Shown here: positions 52,880-59,548 of the stretch, one piece after another
How the letters are laid out: every line of letters starts with the position of its first letter
How positions within the stretch are numbered: the first letter of the stretch is position 1
Assembly (NCBI GenBank): GCA_964368965.1
Contig: CAYJDR010000002.1
Location: forward strand, 1-64,000
Reading direction: 5' to 3'
Origin: CAYJDR01 sp964368965
GTDB taxonomy: Bacteria > Chrysiogenota > Deferribacteres > Deferribacterales > Mucispirillaceae
DNA: 64,000 nucleotides
Program-made: the position numbers and the translations under genes
Notes under the pieces: generated by a model
The model's input: the letters and a program-made list of their open reading frames with translations, nothing else
The model's database searches: none
What the model was told of the DNA's origin: nothing

Positions 52880-53182
52880 ATGGATAATAACAAACATCAA
52901 TCAACAGAAGAACAGAGTGTAAAAACATATGCCAACTCTGAAACCCATGAGCGAACATGGTTTAGGTTTATGGTGCAATTCTGCTCAGCGCTTATCATAA
53001 GTCAGTCACAGAAAGGCGGTGGCCTAGCAAACATTGGATTTACGTTACTACAAATAGCATTGGTAGTATATTTCTATAGAGGCATATCAAGGACAGAAGT
53101 CGGACGCTTTTTTCAGTTCATTTATTCTGCCATAGTGGTTATTCTTATGCTTGTATATCTTTTTATGGTGATTGAACTTTGA
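52880..53182 (+). CDS. Small two-helix membrane protein, copy 1
   Basis: A 100-residue protein that I do not recognise. The first 25 residues are polar and charged (MDNNKHQSTEEQSVKTYANS). The first hydrophobic helix lies at about 51-68 (IGFTLLQIALVVYFYRGI) and the second at about 78-99 (FIYSAIVVILMLVYLFMVIE). A Gly-rich QSQKGGGLAN precedes the first helix. The product is probably an inner-membrane protein with both ends on the same side. An identical protein is encoded at 53969-54271. The start has no Shine-Dalgarno sequence and falls at the predicted transcription start, so leaderless translation is possible; a start at an internal Met is less likely, since none has a binding site. Confidence 0.6.
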   Translation: MDNNKHQSTEEQSVKTYANSETHERTWFRFMVQFCSALIISQSQKGGGLANIGFTLLQIALVVYFYRGISRTEVGRFFQFIYSAIVVILMLVYLFMVIEL

Positions 53183-53273
53183 TTGAAGTTTATACAATCA
53201 TCGACACTACATATTCAAACAAACTATCACTCTATGCGTTATGCACCTCAATTTGCTTCGTATATTTATCAAC

Positions 53274-53303
53274 AAAAAAAGGACCTGATTTCTCAAGTCC
53301 TTT
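53274..53303. terminator. Hairpin at end of repeat copy 1
   Basis: AGGACCTGA-TTTC-TCAAGTCCT with an A tract before and T-rich sequence after, so it could act in both directions. The C at 53285 creates a C-A mismatch on the plus transcript but only a U-G wobble on the minus transcript. Confidence 0.6.
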
Positions 53304-53369
53304 ATATAAATAGGAAAATATAAACCTTCCATGAATTTAAACAATATTAAAGATATTTAACATTTGCTA

Positions 53370-53398
53370 TTGACAACAAAACAAAAATGCACTATAAT
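53370..53398 (+). promoter_or_regulatory. Perfect consensus sigma70 promoter of the 24-aa peptide
   Basis: TTGACA (53370-53375), exactly 17 bases, TATAAT (53393-53398). Both hexamers and the spacing match the consensus fully, the strongest promoter by sequence in the window. Transcription should start near 53405, giving a leader of about 50 bases. Confidence 0.85.
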
Positions 53399-53454
53399 AT
53401 AATTTGGCTGAATATTAAACTTATATTCATCTAAATAAACCAAGGGGGTCATTT

Positions 53455-53529
53455 ATGAATGAAATTCATACTATTTTAATTATTTTAGAATATGTTATTC
53501 AAATCATCAGACTAACAGTTTTAGTCTAA
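53455..53529 (+). CDS. 24-residue hydrophobic peptide, type I toxin-like
   Basis: The reading frame encodes MNEIHTILIILEYVIQII followed by RLTVLV and a TAA stop. AAGGGGGT (53442-53449) lies five bases before the ATG. The peptide is a single hydrophobic, possibly amphipathic helix with one acid near each end of its first half and one Arg, much in the style of small type I toxins such as TisB and ZorO; the resemblance is in size and pattern, not proven homology. It has a perfect promoter and sits between two copies of a duplicated membrane-protein cassette. A strong hairpin follows the stop and a possible antisense promoter faces it. It could instead be a leader peptide for the gene at 53662. 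Confidence 0.55.
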   Translation: MNEIHTILIILEYVIQIIRLTVLV

Positions 53530-53533
53530 AACC

Positions 53534-53573
53534 TTAGTCAGTTGCTACACCGGCATGTGTAACAACTGACTAA
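53534..53573. other. Strong hairpin after the 24-aa peptide
   Basis: TTAGTCAGTTG (53534-53544) and CAACTGACTAA (53563-53573) are perfectly complementary, with an inner TACAC/GTGTA pairing and loop CGGCAT; a single C-A mismatch separates the two helices. No T run follows in either direction, so it is not a plain terminator. It may be a 3' stability element for the peptide mRNA and the 5' end of an antisense RNA. Confidence 0.75.
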
Positions 53574-53576
53574 CAC

Positions 53577-53603
53577 ACTATATCACTAGAACACCTTTGT
53601 CAA
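53577..53603 (-). promoter_or_regulatory. Possible antisense promoter facing the peptide gene
   Basis: Minus-strand TTGACA (53598-53603), 15-base spacer, TATAGT (53577-53582). The -35 is perfect and the -10 matches in five of six, but the spacing is short. A transcript would start in or beside the hairpin and run antisense to the end of the peptide gene. Confidence 0.4.
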
Positions 53604-53661
53604 GAATTAATTTTCAAAAACTTAAAAAAACTAAATAAAAACTTTATATAAAGAAAGAATT

Positions 53662-53880
53662 ATGCAACTAATACCTATCACTAGAGCAGAAGAAGGTTGC
53701 CTAAACTATAACCTTTTCATTGATAATAAAGATAACTGCCGATTTGCATTTCAAGAAAACTGGGCAAGTTTTGATGCGTGGCAAGCACATACGAATAACG
53801 ACCACATGGCAAACTATGCCGAAGTTACAAAAGATGCTGTAGATACTTGGGAGCTTATCGAGCTAACTCAAATTGACTAA
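53662..53880 (+). CDS. Antibiotic biosynthesis monooxygenase-like protein, N-terminally short
   Basis: A 72-residue member of the ABM/YgiN fold: ITRAEEGCLNYNLFIDNKDN, CRFAFQENWASFDAWQAHTN and a final AVDTWELIELTQ strand. Typical members have about 95-100 residues, so about 25 are missing, including the first strand. The codons just before the ATG still read LYKERI in frame, which would fit the usual helix, but a stop lies at 53632-53634. I infer that a rearrangement removed the true 5' end. AAAGAAAG is a weak binding site. It may be a remnant or a short functional version; the substrate is unknown. Confidence 0.6.
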   Translation: MQLIPITRAEEGCLNYNLFIDNKDNCRFAFQENWASFDAWQAHTNNDHMANYAEVTKDAVDTWELIELTQID

Positions 53881-53885
53881 TAAAA

Positions 53886-53909
53886 AGCCGATGCTTTTAC
53901 ACATCGGCT
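53886..53909. terminator. Hairpin after the monooxygenase-like gene
   Basis: AGCCGATG and CATCGGCT form an eight-pair stem directly after the stop. A T run follows only on the minus strand (CTTTTTATTA), so it would stop leftward transcription better than rightward. Confidence 0.6.
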
Positions 53910-53968
53910 ATCTAACATTTACTGTTATTTTTCTTTGACTATTATAAAATATCAACATAATATATGTT

Positions 53969-54271
53969 ATGGATAATAACAAACATCAATCAACAGAAGA
54001 ACAGAGTGTAAAAACATATGCCAACTCTGAAACCCATGAGCGAACATGGTTTAGGTTTATGGTGCAATTCTGCTCAGCGCTTATCATAAGTCAGTCACAG
54101 AAAGGCGGTGGCCTAGCAAACATTGGATTTACGTTACTACAAATAGCATTGGTAGTATATTTCTATAGAGGCATATCAAGGACAGAAGTCGGACGCTTTT
54201 TTCAGTTCATTTATTCTGCCATAGTGGTTATTCTTATGCTTGTATATCTTTTTATGGTGATTGAACTTTGA
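53969..54271 (+). CDS. Small two-helix membrane protein, copy 2
   Basis: Encodes a protein identical in all 100 residues to that at 52880-53182, with the same promoter (TTGACT, 17 bases, TAATAT) and the same absence of a ribosome binding site. The synonymous positions are also unchanged, so the duplication is recent or kept uniform by conversion. Confidence 0.6.
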   Translation: MDNNKHQSTEEQSVKTYANSETHERTWFRFMVQFCSALIISQSQKGGGLANIGFTLLQIALVVYFYRGISRTEVGRFFQFIYSAIVVILMLVYLFMVIEL

Positions 54272-54362
54272 TTGAAGTTTATACAATCATCGACACTACA
54301 TATTCAAACAAACTATCACTCTATGCGTTATGCACCTCAATTTGCTTCGTATATTTATCAAC

Positions 54363-54392
54363 AAAAAAAGGACTTGATTTCTCAAGTCCTTT
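54363..54392 (-). terminator. Terminator of the DEAD-box helicase gene
   Basis: On the minus strand AGGACTTGA-GAAA-TCAAGTCCT is a perfect nine-pair stem followed by seven T. It lies 11 bases after the helicase stop and inside repeat copy 2; it can also stop the membrane-protein transcript from the left. Confidence 0.88.
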
Positions 54393-54403
54393 ATATTAAG
54401 TGG

Positions 54404-56239
54404 TTACACTCTTTTTTTACTAAATCTGTCGCCGTTGCCGCTTGGTCTTCTGTTACCACCGCCGCCATTACCACCACCAGATGGTTTGCGTCGGTTGTTT
54501 GAACCGCCACGTCTGCCACCGCCATCACCCTTAGGTTTTGGTGCGCCCCTACGTCTAGCAAAATGCTTCATAGGTGTTACAACTTGTGCGATATCGTCAG
54601 GTAGTGTCACTAGCTCTTCTTCAGGGTTAGTGTAGTTAAGCTTTTTGCTTATAAACTTTTCGATACGAGGGATAACGTATGAGTCTTCCTCAGTAGCGAA
54701 GATGATAGATACACCACTTGCGCCTGCTCTACCCGTTCTACCGATACGGTGAACGTAATCCTCTGGATCATCAGGTAGTGAGAAGTTGAATACATGAGTA
54801 ACGCCATCAACGTGGATACCACGAGCAGCAACATCAGTTGCGCAAAGTACACGTATTTTGCCAGCTCTCAAGTCTTCAAGCGTTCTGATACGCCTAGCTT
54901 GTGAAACATCACCAGATAATAAACCACAAGTAATGCCTGCTTCTCTAAACATGTCTGTAAGTTTAGATACTTCATCACGGCGGTTACCGAACACTATCGC
55001 ACAGTTCAACTCTTCGTTTTCGATCATGTTGTACATGAGTGCGAATTTTTCTTGGTTAGTAACGATATATGCACGTTGGTCAATTTTATCTGCTGTAAGT
55101 TGAGTAGACTCAACCTCAAAGTTAAGTGCGTTTTTAGTCCACTGGTTAGCAAGCCTTAAGATATCTTGTGTCAATGTAGCACTGAACAACATAGTTTGGC
55201 GTGCGCTTTTTGGTGGAGTTGCGCTGATGATTTTCTTCATGTCTGGGATAAAGCCCATGTCTAACATTCTATCTGCTTCATCAATAACTAATATTTCAAC
55301 TTGGTCAAGGTGTAGTACAGATTGTTCTTGGAAGTCTAACAGCCTACCAGGCGTAGCAACTAAGATATCAATGTTTCTGTCAACTAGTTGACGGCGTTGC
55401 CTTTCATAGTTGATACCACCGAAAACTGATTGGAAGTTAAAGCCACAATACTTGCCTAAAACTTTTGCATCTTTTTCGATTTGTATAACAAGCTCTCTCG
55501 TAGGTGCCATAATAAGCGCCCTTGGTGAGCCTTTTCTACGGTTAGTTTCGTCAATAGGGTTATCTAGTAAGCGTTTGAATACTGTGATTAAAAACGCTGC
55601 CGTTTTACCAGTACCAGTTTGTGCTTTACCAGAAACATCTGTACCTTTAAACGAGTCAGTTAATATTAACGACTGGATTGGAGTACAATATTGATAACCA
55701 GCTTCTGCGATACCTCTCATTGCTCTAGGCGGTATCTCAAAATCATGGAAACGTGTTTTACCTTCAGCTTCAGGCACTTGGAACTCTTCAACAGTCCAGT
55801 TGCCAAAATCAACAGCAGCCGTCTCTGCATTTAAACCAGCTAATTCCGCTTGGTTTGTGCCTTTTTTACGCCTGCGTTTTGCGCCGCCGTTTCTTGAACG
55901 GTAGCCATCTCTTTCACGGCGATCTCTGCCTTCGCCACCTTGTGAACGTTCACGACGTTCTTTGCCCTCACCTTGTGGACGTGCGCCACGTGAGTTCTCG
56001 TCTCTTCTACGAGGTTGTCTTTGCGAGTCGCTCTCGCCTTCGCTTGCATTTCTTTCTCTGCGAGGCTTAGAGTCACCTGTTCTTTCTTTTTTAAACTCGC
56101 CTTGTTTCTTTGGAGCGTTATTTTTAACGTTCGTACGCTCTTTTGATGTTTTACCGCTCGATATCTCAGTTACTTTAATCTGAGATTGTTCTGTTGTCGA
56201 GCCTAACAACATCTTCTTAAACTTCTTCAATAGGGACAT
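54404..56239 (-). CDS. DEAD-box ATP-dependent RNA helicase
   Basis: A 611-residue helicase of the RhlE/DeaD type. The N-terminal extension (about 1-135) is highly basic and Arg/Gly/Glu-rich. The core has the Q-motif region GIAEAGYQYCTPIQ, Walker A AQTGTGKTAAF, PTRELVIQIEK, DEAD in VIDEADRMLDMG, SAT in MLFSATLTQD, and HRIGRTGRAG. The C-terminal tail is Gly/Arg/Asn-rich (RRGGSNNRRKPSGGGNGGG), like RNA-binding tails. Both tails make it much longer than a minimal helicase. The role is probably RNA unwinding in ribosome assembly or mRNA decay. A leader of about 180 bases precedes it without a clear gene. Confidence 0.9.
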   Translation of the reverse strand: MSLLKKFKKMLLGSTTEQSQIKVTEISSGKTSKERTNVKNNAPKKQGEFKKERTGDSKPRRERNASEGESDSQRQPRRRDENSRGARPQGEGKERRERSQGGEGRDRRERDGYRSRNGGAKRRRKKGTNQAELAGLNAETAAVDFGNWTVEEFQVPEAEGKTRFHDFEIPPRAMRGIAEAGYQYCTPIQSLILTDSFKGTDVSGKAQTGTGKTAAFLITVFKRLLDNPIDETNRRKGSPRALIMAPTRELVIQIEKDAKVLGKYCGFNFQSVFGGINYERQRRQLVDRNIDILVATPGRLLDFQEQSVLHLDQVEILVIDEADRMLDMGFIPDMKKIISATPPKSARQTMLFSATLTQDILRLANQWTKNALNFEVESTQLTADKIDQRAYIVTNQEKFALMYNMIENEELNCAIVFGNRRDEVSKLTDMFREAGITCGLLSGDVSQARRIRTLEDLRAGKIRVLCATDVAARGIHVDGVTHVFNFSLPDDPEDYVHRIGRTGRAGASGVSIIFATEEDSYVIPRIEKFISKKLNYTNPEEELVTLPDDIAQVVTPMKHFARRRGAPKPKGDGGGRRGGSNNRRKPSGGGNGGGGNRRPSGNGDRFSKKRV

Positions 56240-56420
56240 TCATTCGACCTTTTTTGTATATTTTGCCATTTAGGCAACTTGTGACTATATAGTATTGTTC
56301 TTGTTTTGGATAGTCTTTTTTGACATTTTTTTAAATTCGTTTAGGATTTTACGATATTTCACGCAACAATACTAGATGATTTTATTTTATTACCAACAAC
56401 TTACCAGTATTTTGACTTGC

Positions 56421-56735
56421 TTATTCTTTTCCTGCTTCTTCTGCTCTATATGCGGCTTCTGCAGCTTCATATTCATCTATCTTTGGTATAACTAGTGCAC
56501 ACCAAGTCATAGATATGATGCCAGACCCGAAGCCCCACATGCCAGCGTTAACAATATCGCCGTAAAATAGGAATGTGAAAAAAGCCAACCAAAAACCTTG
56601 GCAGAACGCACATGTTAATAATGTACGAAAAAAATCAAAACTTTCAAGGTATAAACGCAAACCTCTGAAAAGTTTGTGATCGAACACTAAAAAACGAAGA
56701 CCCTGCACAAACAAAATCAGCTTTAGCTCAAGCAT
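56421..56735 (-). CDS. Small membrane protein with FCQGFW motif (DUF1360-like)
   Basis: A 104-residue protein with two to three hydrophobic segments. The motif TLLTCAFCQGFWLAFFTF resembles the C-x2-C-x-G-F-W signature of DUF1360-type membrane proteins. The C-terminus is acidic and helical (EAAEAAYRAEEAGKE). Function unknown. It overlaps the 62-codon gene upstream by eight bases, so both are in an operon with the HIT gene. Confidence 0.55.
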   Translation of the reverse strand: MLELKLILFVQGLRFLVFDHKLFRGLRLYLESFDFFRTLLTCAFCQGFWLAFFTFLFYGDIVNAGMWGFGSGIISMTWCALVIPKIDEYEAAEAAYRAEEAGKE

Positions 56736-56916
56736 TTAGTGTAACCTCTTTAAAACGCTCTTCGAACGCTTTTTTTAACAACTCAAACTGTGGCACAGTG
56801 AGCTTGACCCTATCTTTAAAATCGTCTGTGATGATTATGTAGCCTTCTTCGCTATCGTAGTGCATCTCTGGGCAACAATCTCTTCTGCAATTATATAACT
56901 CTTCTAAAACTTTCAT
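56728..56916 (-). CDS. Small acidic protein of unknown function
   Basis: A 62-residue soluble protein, not recognised. It has a Cys cluster near the start (NCRRDCCPEMHYD), a beta hairpin GYIIITDDFKDRVKLTV and a C-terminal amphipathic helix (FELLKKAFEERFKEV). The Cys-Cys pair and His could bind a metal. It starts directly after the HIT gene stop and overlaps the membrane-protein gene, which supports it as a real gene. Confidence 0.55.
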   Translation of the reverse strand: MKVLEELYNCRRDCCPEMHYDSEEGYIIITDDFKDRVKLTVPQFELLKKAFEERFKEVTLNA

Positions 56917-57321
56917 TTACACTCCTTTGATGCGTTCAGCATCTTTAATGATTTCGTCAATAGCTACTTGCAATCTAGCTGGCTGCGTAACGCCTACGCT
57001 ATCACCCTCAGCCCTAGGTATGATGTGGATATGCGAGTGAAAAACTTCTTGCCCAGCTGCTGCTTCATTATTTTGAATAATGTTCACACCATCTGCATTA
57101 AAAGCTGCTTTCACACTTTTTGCGACCTTTGCAACAACAGGATAGAACCCGCTAGCAACATCTTCTGGCGTGTCGAAAATATTTCTAACATGTGCCTTAG
57201 GTATTACCAACACGTGCCCACGCACTATCGGAGCAATATCCATAAATGCGAGAAAATTATCATCTTCATAAACTTTACAGCTAGGTATCTCACCTGCAAC
57301 TATGCTACAAAATATGCACAT
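56917..57321 (-). CDS. HIT-family nucleotide hydrolase
   Basis: A 134-residue histidine-triad protein. It begins MCIFCSIVAGEIPSCKVYED, with the usual CxxC pair, has FMDIAPIVRGHVLVIPKAH, and the triad EVFHSHIHIIPR with catalytic His. Such enzymes hydrolyse nucleoside phosphoramidates or dinucleoside polyphosphates. AAGGTG stands before the ATG. It is the first gene of a three-gene run. Confidence 0.9.
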   Translation of the reverse strand: MCIFCSIVAGEIPSCKVYEDDNFLAFMDIAPIVRGHVLVIPKAHVRNIFDTPEDVASGFYPVVAKVAKSVKAAFNADGVNIIQNNEAAAGQEVFHSHIHIIPRAEGDSVGVTQPARLQVAIDEIIKDAERIKGV

Positions 57322-57484
57322 TTTTCACCTTCTTAACTCTTTATACATAACATAGTATTACATTTATATTTTTTTTTAAAGACTAAATGCATTTTTTCAC
57401 TTCATTTTTTACAACAATTAGTATATAATATAGTATACGTGAATATTGGTCACATCACGCAACGAAGTTGTAAGGAAATTGTAT

Positions 57485-58072
57485 ATGTATAAGCATGTTA
57501 ACCTAAACATTGATGATTTATCTACAGTTAGAGAGTTTTTCTCTCATAGGCTACGCACATCTACTGCCCTATTAGTAGCTACAGCGACAGTAATTAAGCA
57601 CGGCTTTATCGACGATATTCTTAATATCGAAGAAAGTATTGCCGAAGCGGCTTTTTTTGTTGACGTTTACGAATCTGGCATGAACACCTGCTTCGACTAC
57701 TGCTTAAATAAAAACTTGCGCGCTAATCCTGAAAAGGTTATGCCTTCAGACATTATTAAGCACGTGCTTTCACGCGTTGAGTTCACTATTACTGACGCCA
57801 CATCTCAAATTGAGTGTGACCTTGACGATTTCTCTTATGAAGCTGTGTTATACCCTATTAAAGCATTGCTTGAAGTTGTACTTTGTGAAGAGCTTCGCGC
57901 TCAAGCACAACATTATAAAATTACTGGCAAGGACGGCTTATATACTATCGTAAAAGATAAAAAAGTTGTCGCACTGCCTGAAATTTACCCTACATTAAGA
58001 AAGGTTTTCAAAGCCCACAATGTAGAGTTTACTTATGATGACACTAATATTACATTGAGGTTCCTTGCATAA
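57485..58072 (+). CDS. Degenerate histidine-kinase-like phosphotransferase candidate
   Basis: A 195-residue soluble protein. The start at 57485 follows AAGGA; an upstream in-frame ATG at 57446 has none. Near the N-terminus TVREFFSHRLRTSTALLVAT resembles the H-box of histidine kinases (SHELRTPL), with His at residue 21. A helical region follows, then LDDFSYEAVLYPIKALLEVVL, which looks like the start of an ATPase-like domain, but no N, G1 or G2 box is visible. This architecture, a dimerisation/phosphotransfer helix pair plus degenerate ATPase fold, recalls Spo0B and ChpT. It overlaps the receiver gene by one base (TAATG). Assignment is inference from one motif and context; it could be a fully unrelated helical protein. 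Confidence 0.5.
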   Translation: MYKHVNLNIDDLSTVREFFSHRLRTSTALLVATATVIKHGFIDDILNIEESIAEAAFFVDVYESGMNTCFDYCLNKNLRANPEKVMPSDIIKHVLSRVEFTITDATSQIECDLDDFSYEAVLYPIKALLEVVLCEELRAQAQHYKITGKDGLYTIVKDKKVVALPEIYPTLRKVFKAHNVEFTYDDTNITLRFLA

Positions 58073-58437
58073 TGAACATACTAGTAATTGATGATGAACT
58101 CCGCTTAAGAAAAGTTGTAGCTCTATATCTCACTAAAAGTGGGCATAAAGTTATTGAAGCCAATAACTGCAAAAGCGGCATAGAGCTTGCTCTTAGCTCT
58201 AACCCAGACGTTATTACTGTTGACCTACTGTTGCCTGATGGCAATGGGCTTGAAATTGTCAGAGCAATCCGTGCCGCTGACAACCCTGTTAAAGATGCAC
58301 CTATTGTCGTCTTATCAGCTAGTGTTTCAGCCGACGACATGGAAGAAGCTAAAGCCGCTGGTGCAAACAAATACATCACGAAACCATTTTCTCCTAAAGA
58401 GCTTATGGATAACATATTGGAACTAAAACAAGATTAA
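58072..58437 (+). CDS. Single-domain response regulator
   Basis: A 121-residue stand-alone receiver. The acidic pair is in LVIDDELRLRK, the phosphoacceptor Asp in VITVDLLLPDGNG, Ser in IVVLSASVS and Lys in YITKPFSPKEL; all key residues are present. There is no output domain, so it must signal by protein contact. It is translationally coupled to the phosphotransferase-like gene and followed 14 bases later by the HDOD gene. Confidence 0.92.
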   Translation: MNILVIDDELRLRKVVALYLTKSGHKVIEANNCKSGIELALSSNPDVITVDLLLPDGNGLEIVRAIRAADNPVKDAPIVVLSASVSADDMEEAKAAGANKYITKPFSPKELMDNILELKQD

Positions 58438-58451
58438 TATAAGGTAGGTTT

Positions 58452-59543
58452 ATGGTAACAGTTAAATTTATTGGTAAAGGCACAACTCTCCAAGCCCTGC
58501 GCGAAAGTGACCAAGAAGATCTTAGATTTATCACTACAGACCACGATGAAGTGCGTGCTGTTATTTACGAAGTTGACTCGCTAGAAACACTTTACAAAGT
58601 ACCTAAAAACATGACTTTGCCTACCTTTTTCTTGATGTCTACACAAGATAAAGCTGTTGCACAGCACATTAAAGAATACCAAATTGCTGGCCTATTCTTT
58701 CAACCACCTGATATCAACCTTGTTATTGCAAAGCTTACTGCTGCTGTTAACAACATCACACAAACTAAGCGTAGCGACAACCAAGATATTATGAAAATCA
58801 AGCTGTTGGCTAAGTCGGAAAACATTCCACCGTTGCCGTCGCTTGCTATTGACTTGATCAGCCTTACTAAGTCAAACAACACTGCTATACAAGCTATCGT
58901 TGATAAAATCAAGCAAGACCAAGGCATCACTACAAAACTTATTAAACTTGTTAACTCTCCTTTCTATGGGATTAAAAACGAGATTACATCTATCGAGCGT
59001 TCAACCGTTCTGTTAGGGTTTGGCACTATCAAAAATATTGCTCTTGCGCTTTCGCTTGATTCGTTCTTCCATAAACAGTTTGGCTTATACCAAACTACTG
59101 GCAAGGCCATGTGGGAGCACTCATACAAAGTTGCTGTTATTGGGCAGCTGCTTGCATCACTTAGCGACCCTAAGCAAGACCTTGACATTGTATACCTCGC
59201 AGGCTTAATGCACGATATCGGTAAAGTTGTTATGGTTGACGTGCTTGTTAAGGAAGTTCATTCACTTGTTGACGAACGTGAGCAACTAGGCTTTGACCAT
59301 CAAGAAATCGGCATAGAAATTCTATCAAGATGGCTTGTTGACTCAAGGGTTGCAAAAGCTGTTGGCACACACCACAACACAGACGCTACTGAAGAAGGCC
59401 GCTATATCTACTATGCAAACATGATAGATAACGCACACCCAGAAGAGCTAGTTACGGTGATTGAAGAGGCTTGCTTCTCACTAGATATTTTAAACCCTGC
59501 TACAGCAAAAGAGAAAATCCTTGCGCTGATAGAAAGCTTCTAA
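58452..59543 (+). CDS. HDOD-domain protein with N-terminal pseudo-receiver
   Basis: A 363-residue cytoplasmic protein. Residues 1-110 have a receiver-like strand-helix pattern, but the phosphoacceptor is not visible (RAVIYEVDSLETLY) and the usual Lys-Pro is replaced (FFQPPDIN), so this is probably a pseudo-receiver. The HDOD domain (about 115-315) includes PPLPSLAIDLISLTKS, KLVNSPFYGIKNEITSIERS, and YLAGLMHDIGKVVMVDVL, in which the HD is retained, then FDHQEIGIEILSRW. HDOD proteins are regulatory rather than clearly catalytic. GTAGGT precedes the ATG. Confidence 0.85.
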   Translation: MVTVKFIGKGTTLQALRESDQEDLRFITTDHDEVRAVIYEVDSLETLYKVPKNMTLPTFFLMSTQDKAVAQHIKEYQIAGLFFQPPDINLVIAKLTAAVNNITQTKRSDNQDIMKIKLLAKSENIPPLPSLAIDLISLTKSNNTAIQAIVDKIKQDQGITTKLIKLVNSPFYGIKNEITSIERSTVLLGFGTIKNIALALSLDSFFHKQFGLYQTTGKAMWEHSYKVAVIGQLLASLSDPKQDLDIVYLAGLMHDIGKVVMVDVLVKEVHSLVDEREQLGFDHQEIGIEILSRWLVDSRVAKAVGTHHNTDATEEGRYIYYANMIDNAHPEELVTVIEEACFSLDILNPATAKEKILALIESF

Positions 59544-59548
59544 CGCTT

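Larger units (their letters stand above)
52845..53307 (+). repeat. 463-bp direct repeat, copy 1
   Basis: Identical to 53934-54396 over 463 bases except one position, C at 53285 versus T at 54374. The unit carries a promoter, a 100-codon gene and a hairpin. The two copies begin 1089 bases apart and enclose a 626-bp segment. No terminal inverted repeats, target duplications or transposase were seen. Confidence 0.95.
53934..54396 (+). repeat. 463-bp direct repeat, copy 2
   Basis: The second copy of the cassette described for 52845-53307. Its right end is inside the terminator region of the DEAD-box helicase gene, so this copy is probably at the ancestral site. Confidence 0.95.

Noticed and set aside
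53534..53573. Hairpin considered as the end of a mobile element (MITE-like)
   Set aside because: No second copy, target-site duplication or matching terminal repeat was found in the window.
53886..53909. Strong rightward terminator for the monooxygenase-like gene
   Set aside because: The T run is on the minus-strand side; I list it as a hairpin with better leftward activity.
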